A DNA stretch of 64,000 nucleotides, taken from assembly GCF_001639105.2 (NCBI RefSeq), contig NZ_CP015285.1, positions 1,356,501 to 1,420,500 on the forward strand, given 5' to 3'. The position numbers and the translations under genes are program-made. This DNA is from Azospirillum humicireducens (lineage in GTDB: Bacteria; Pseudomonadota; Alphaproteobacteria; Azospirillales; Azospirillaceae). Shown here one piece after another: positions 61,984 through 64,000 of the stretch. The stretch's first letter is position 1. Each line of letters begins with the position of its first letter. The notes beneath the pieces were generated by a model. It saw nothing but the letters and a program-made list of their open reading frames with translations, was not told the DNA's origin and did not search any database.

Positions 61984-63078
61984 TTACACCAGCGCCGGCG
62001 ACCGGGCGGAGCTTTCCGTGCCGACAGAGCGCAGATTCTGATCAACCCATCGCCCCGCCGCCTCCCGCCCGGCGTCGCGCAGCCAGTTGAGGAAGCTCCA
62101 GTCGGTCATCAGCTTTGAATAGAGACCCAGATCCTGGAGATGCTCGTCGGCGCCGATCAGGTGCAGGCGCGGGGCGTCGGTGCGCGCGGACAGGCAGCGC
62201 AGTTCCTGCAGCAGGGCAGCGTTGAAGGTGATCTGGTTCAGGCGGGCGGCGATGCCGGCCGGATCCTCCGGAGTGGTGGCGCAGGTGAAGGGGTTGATCG
62301 CCACCACCAGCAGATCGGCACCGGGACAGGCCTCCACCAGCGGCGACAGCGGCGGGTTGGCGAGATAGCCGCCGTCCCAGTAATCCTGCCCGTCGATCCG
62401 CACCGCGCGGAACAGGTGCGGCAGGCAGGCCGACGCCAGCAGATGATCGACGCCGACCTCCGTCTCGTCGAACAGCCGCAGGGCGCCGCTCCGCACGTTG
62501 GTGGCGCTGACGAACAGCCGCAGCCCGCTCCGCCGGATCAGCTCCGGCTCCACCATCTCGGTCAGCAGGCCGCGCAGGGGATGGAAATCCGCCGACTGCG
62601 TCTGATAGGGCGTGATCCAGCGCTTCGCCCACTCCACCAGATGGGACCCCGGCGCGTTGTCGACGTTCCAGCGGCCGAGCAGCCGGTCGGTCACGCTCGG
62701 CCGGATCGGCCCCAGCCGTCCGGCGGCGCTCACCCGCTCCCAGAAATTCGCCAGTTCCGCACGCGCGCCCTCCCTTGCGCCATTCGGGCCGCCCCGCGCC
62801 CAGCCCTGCACCAGCATCGCGGCGTTCATCGCCCCGGCACTGGCGCCGCTGACGCCGACCAGCCGGATATCCTCCTCCAGCAACCGGTCGAGCACGCCCC
62901 AGGTGAAGGCCCCATGCGCCCCGCCGCCCTGCAACGCCAGCACCAGCGTCGGCTTCGGCGGCGGCAGGGCGAACATCGGCCCTGGCCCCGCGAGTTCCAG
63001 CGGATCCGTTGGTTTGGCCGGCTGGACGGTTGCGGGCTTGCCGCAAACGCGGTTCCACAGCTTGCGAATGATGGTCAT
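61984..63078 (-). CDS. Patatin-like phospholipase
   Basis: A 364-residue acyl hydrolase of the patatin family, distinct from that at 33643. Oxyanion loop QGGGAHGAF (about residues 50-58), nucleophile motif GVSGASAG (Ser in GASAG, about 78-85) and second dyad residue in YWDGGYLANPP (about 226-236). The mature chain follows a short basic N-terminus, with no signal peptide. The ATG (complement 63076-63078) was chosen over the GTG nine bases upstream. Its lipid substrate is unknown. Confidence 0.9.
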   Translation of the reverse strand: MTIIRKLWNRVCGKPATVQPAKPTDPLELAGPGPMFALPPPKPTLVLALQGGGAHGAFTWGVLDRLLEEDIRLVGVSGASAGAMNAAMLVQGWARGGPNGAREGARAELANFWERVSAAGRLGPIRPSVTDRLLGRWNVDNAPGSHLVEWAKRWITPYQTQSADFHPLRGLLTEMVEPELIRRSGLRLFVSATNVRSGALRLFDETEVGVDHLLASACLPHLFRAVRIDGQDYWDGGYLANPPLSPLVEACPGADLLVVAINPFTCATTPEDPAGIAARLNQITFNAALLQELRCLSARTDAPRLHLIGADEHLQDLGLYSKLMTDWSFLNWLRDAGREAAGRWVDQNLRSVGTESSARSPALV

Positions 63079-63217
63079 GGTCTGCACGTCCCCGCTCGCT
63101 TATGCTGCATCGCAACATGAGCGGAGCCTTCCGGTTCGGCAAGGGGGTATGCCCATGGGGCGGCGCCACGGCATTGGAAAGCCGCGCGCATATGCACTAA
63201 TTAGGCGCACACCCCAG

Positions 63218-64000
63218 ATGCCGAGCGTCCCCTTGCCCACCATCATCCCCATCACCGATCCCGAGGATCCGCGCATCGAGCCCTACCGCGACGTGCGGGA
63301 GCGCGATCTGGTCGGCCGTGACGGGTTGTTCATCGCCGAAGGGGCGGTGGTGGTGCGCAGCCTCCTCCAGTCCACCCGCACCCTTGCCCGCTCGCTGCTG
63401 ATCGCAGAGAAACGGGCGGAGGCGCTGGAACCGATGCTGGCCGCCCTGCCCGCCGGCACGCCCGTCTACACGGCCACGCAGCCCGTGCTCGACCGCATCG
63501 CCGGCTTTCCCCTGCACCGCGGCATCCTGGCGGTGGGAGAGAGGATCGAGACGCCCGGCGCGGCCGACCTGCTGAGGGCCTGCGGCCCGGTTGCACGGGT
63601 GGTGATGCTGTTCGGTATCGGCAATCACGACAATATGGGGGGCATCTTCCGCAATGCCGCCGCCTTCGGTGCCGACGCGGTGATTCTCGATTCCGGCTGC
63701 TGCGATCCGCTCTACCGCAAGGCGATCCGTGTTTCGGTGGGGGCGACGCTGCTGGTGCCGACGGCGAAACTCGCCACCGACGAGGATCCGCTCGCCTTGC
63801 TCGACAGGTTTGGGTTCGAAGCGGTGGCGCTGAGCCCCGCCGGTGCCGAGACGCTGGCCGCCCTGACGCCACCGCGCCGCGCCGCCCTGCTGTTCGGCTC
63901 GGAGGGACCGGGCCTGCCGCCGGCCCTGCTGGCCCGCGCCCGCAGCGTGCGGATCCCGATGGCCGGCAGCTTCGATTCCCTAAACGTGGCGACCACCAGC
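63218..64000 (+). CDS. TrmH/SpoU-family RNA methyltransferase, partial
   Basis: The frame runs 261 codons from ATG 63218 to the window end without a stop. The three SPOUT motifs are clear: NHDNMGGIFRNAAAFG (about residues 137-152), LLFGSEGPGL (about 225-234) and IPMAGSFDSLNVATTS at the very end. The knotted C-terminal helix is only partly included. An N-terminal substrate-binding domain (about residues 10-110) is present. Family members 2'-O-methylate rRNA or tRNA ribose; which RNA is not shown. The long leftward frame here (63197-63628) is a shadow. Confidence 0.92.
   Translation, partial: MPSVPLPTIIPITDPEDPRIEPYRDVRERDLVGRDGLFIAEGAVVVRSLLQSTRTLARSLLIAEKRAEALEPMLAALPAGTPVYTATQPVLDRIAGFPLHRGILAVGERIETPGAADLLRACGPVARVVMLFGIGNHDNMGGIFRNAAAFGADAVILDSGCCDPLYRKAIRVSVGATLLVPTAKLATDEDPLALLDRFGFEAVALSPAGAETLAALTPPRRAALLFGSEGPGLPPALLARARSVRIPMAGSFDSLNVATTS

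Overview
The window is about 64 kb of uniformly GC-rich chromosomal DNA from an alphaproteobacterium. The best match I can argue from the sequence is an Azospirillum-like member of the Rhodospirillales. The evidence is: CckA encoded directly downstream of a flgB-flgC-fliE-fliQ-fliR-flhB run, an alphaproteobacterial type LexA site inside the recA promoter, an era/rnc/lepB/acpS/pdxJ block followed by a single bifunctional rsh and rpoZ, and an NdvB-type GH17/GT2 glucan synthase. I see no prophage, insertion sequence, CRISPR array, rRNA or tRNA. Both window edges cut genes: a DUF3422 gene at the left and a TrmH/SpoU methyltransferase at the right. Neither open-ended gene is obvious from start-to-stop ORF listing; I translated them by hand.

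Layout. 1-9.9 kb: DUF3422 (-), tldD (+), a secreted protein, a Tsi6-like immunity-type protein, a double-ACT regulator, sugE/gdx (-) behind a clear guanidine-II (mini-ykkC) riboswitch, sdhE, mfd and a HEAT-like/ACT fusion. 10-14.5 kb: small protein, HIT protein, the large glucan synthase, a hypothetical, a cupin. 14.6-24.2 kb: recA, cckA and the flagellar export/basal-rod genes, read in two directions from one divergent control region (flgB...flhB leftward; flhX, an unknown gene, fliO, fliP rightward). 24.4-33.3 kb: kup, a fasciclin protein, and a leftward four-gene operon of cheZ, two MotB-like proteins and a 1192-residue AMIN-like/TPR periplasmic protein. 33.6-38.6 kb: a patatin phospholipase, a secreted M10 metalloprotease, an RlmM-like methyltransferase, bfd with a Fur box, and a small hypothetical. 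38.7-45.5 kb: the housekeeping run era-rnc-lepB-acpS-pdxJ, rsh and rpoZ. 45.7-52.7 kb: a NYN/LabA protein, pdxA-surA, lptG, a GNAT acetyltransferase and guaA. 52.9-64 kb: two glycosyltransferase-like genes, a zinc-ribbon-like small protein, a lytic transglycosylase lipoprotein, an RND efflux pair, a second patatin and trmH.

Most genes are housekeeping and coupled in tight operons with 1-8 base overlaps. The places that most deserve attention are the cheZ/MotB-pair/AMIN-TPR operon, in which one MotB-like protein lacks the proton-carrying aspartate and no motA is nearby; the guanidine riboswitch; the orphan Tsi6-like protein; the HEAT-ACT fusion; the Era protein with an acidic N-terminal extension of about 93 residues; and the lptG-surA junction, where lptD would normally be expected but is absent.

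All assignments come from reading motifs, lengths and gene order. No database search was run, and statements about families are from general knowledge.
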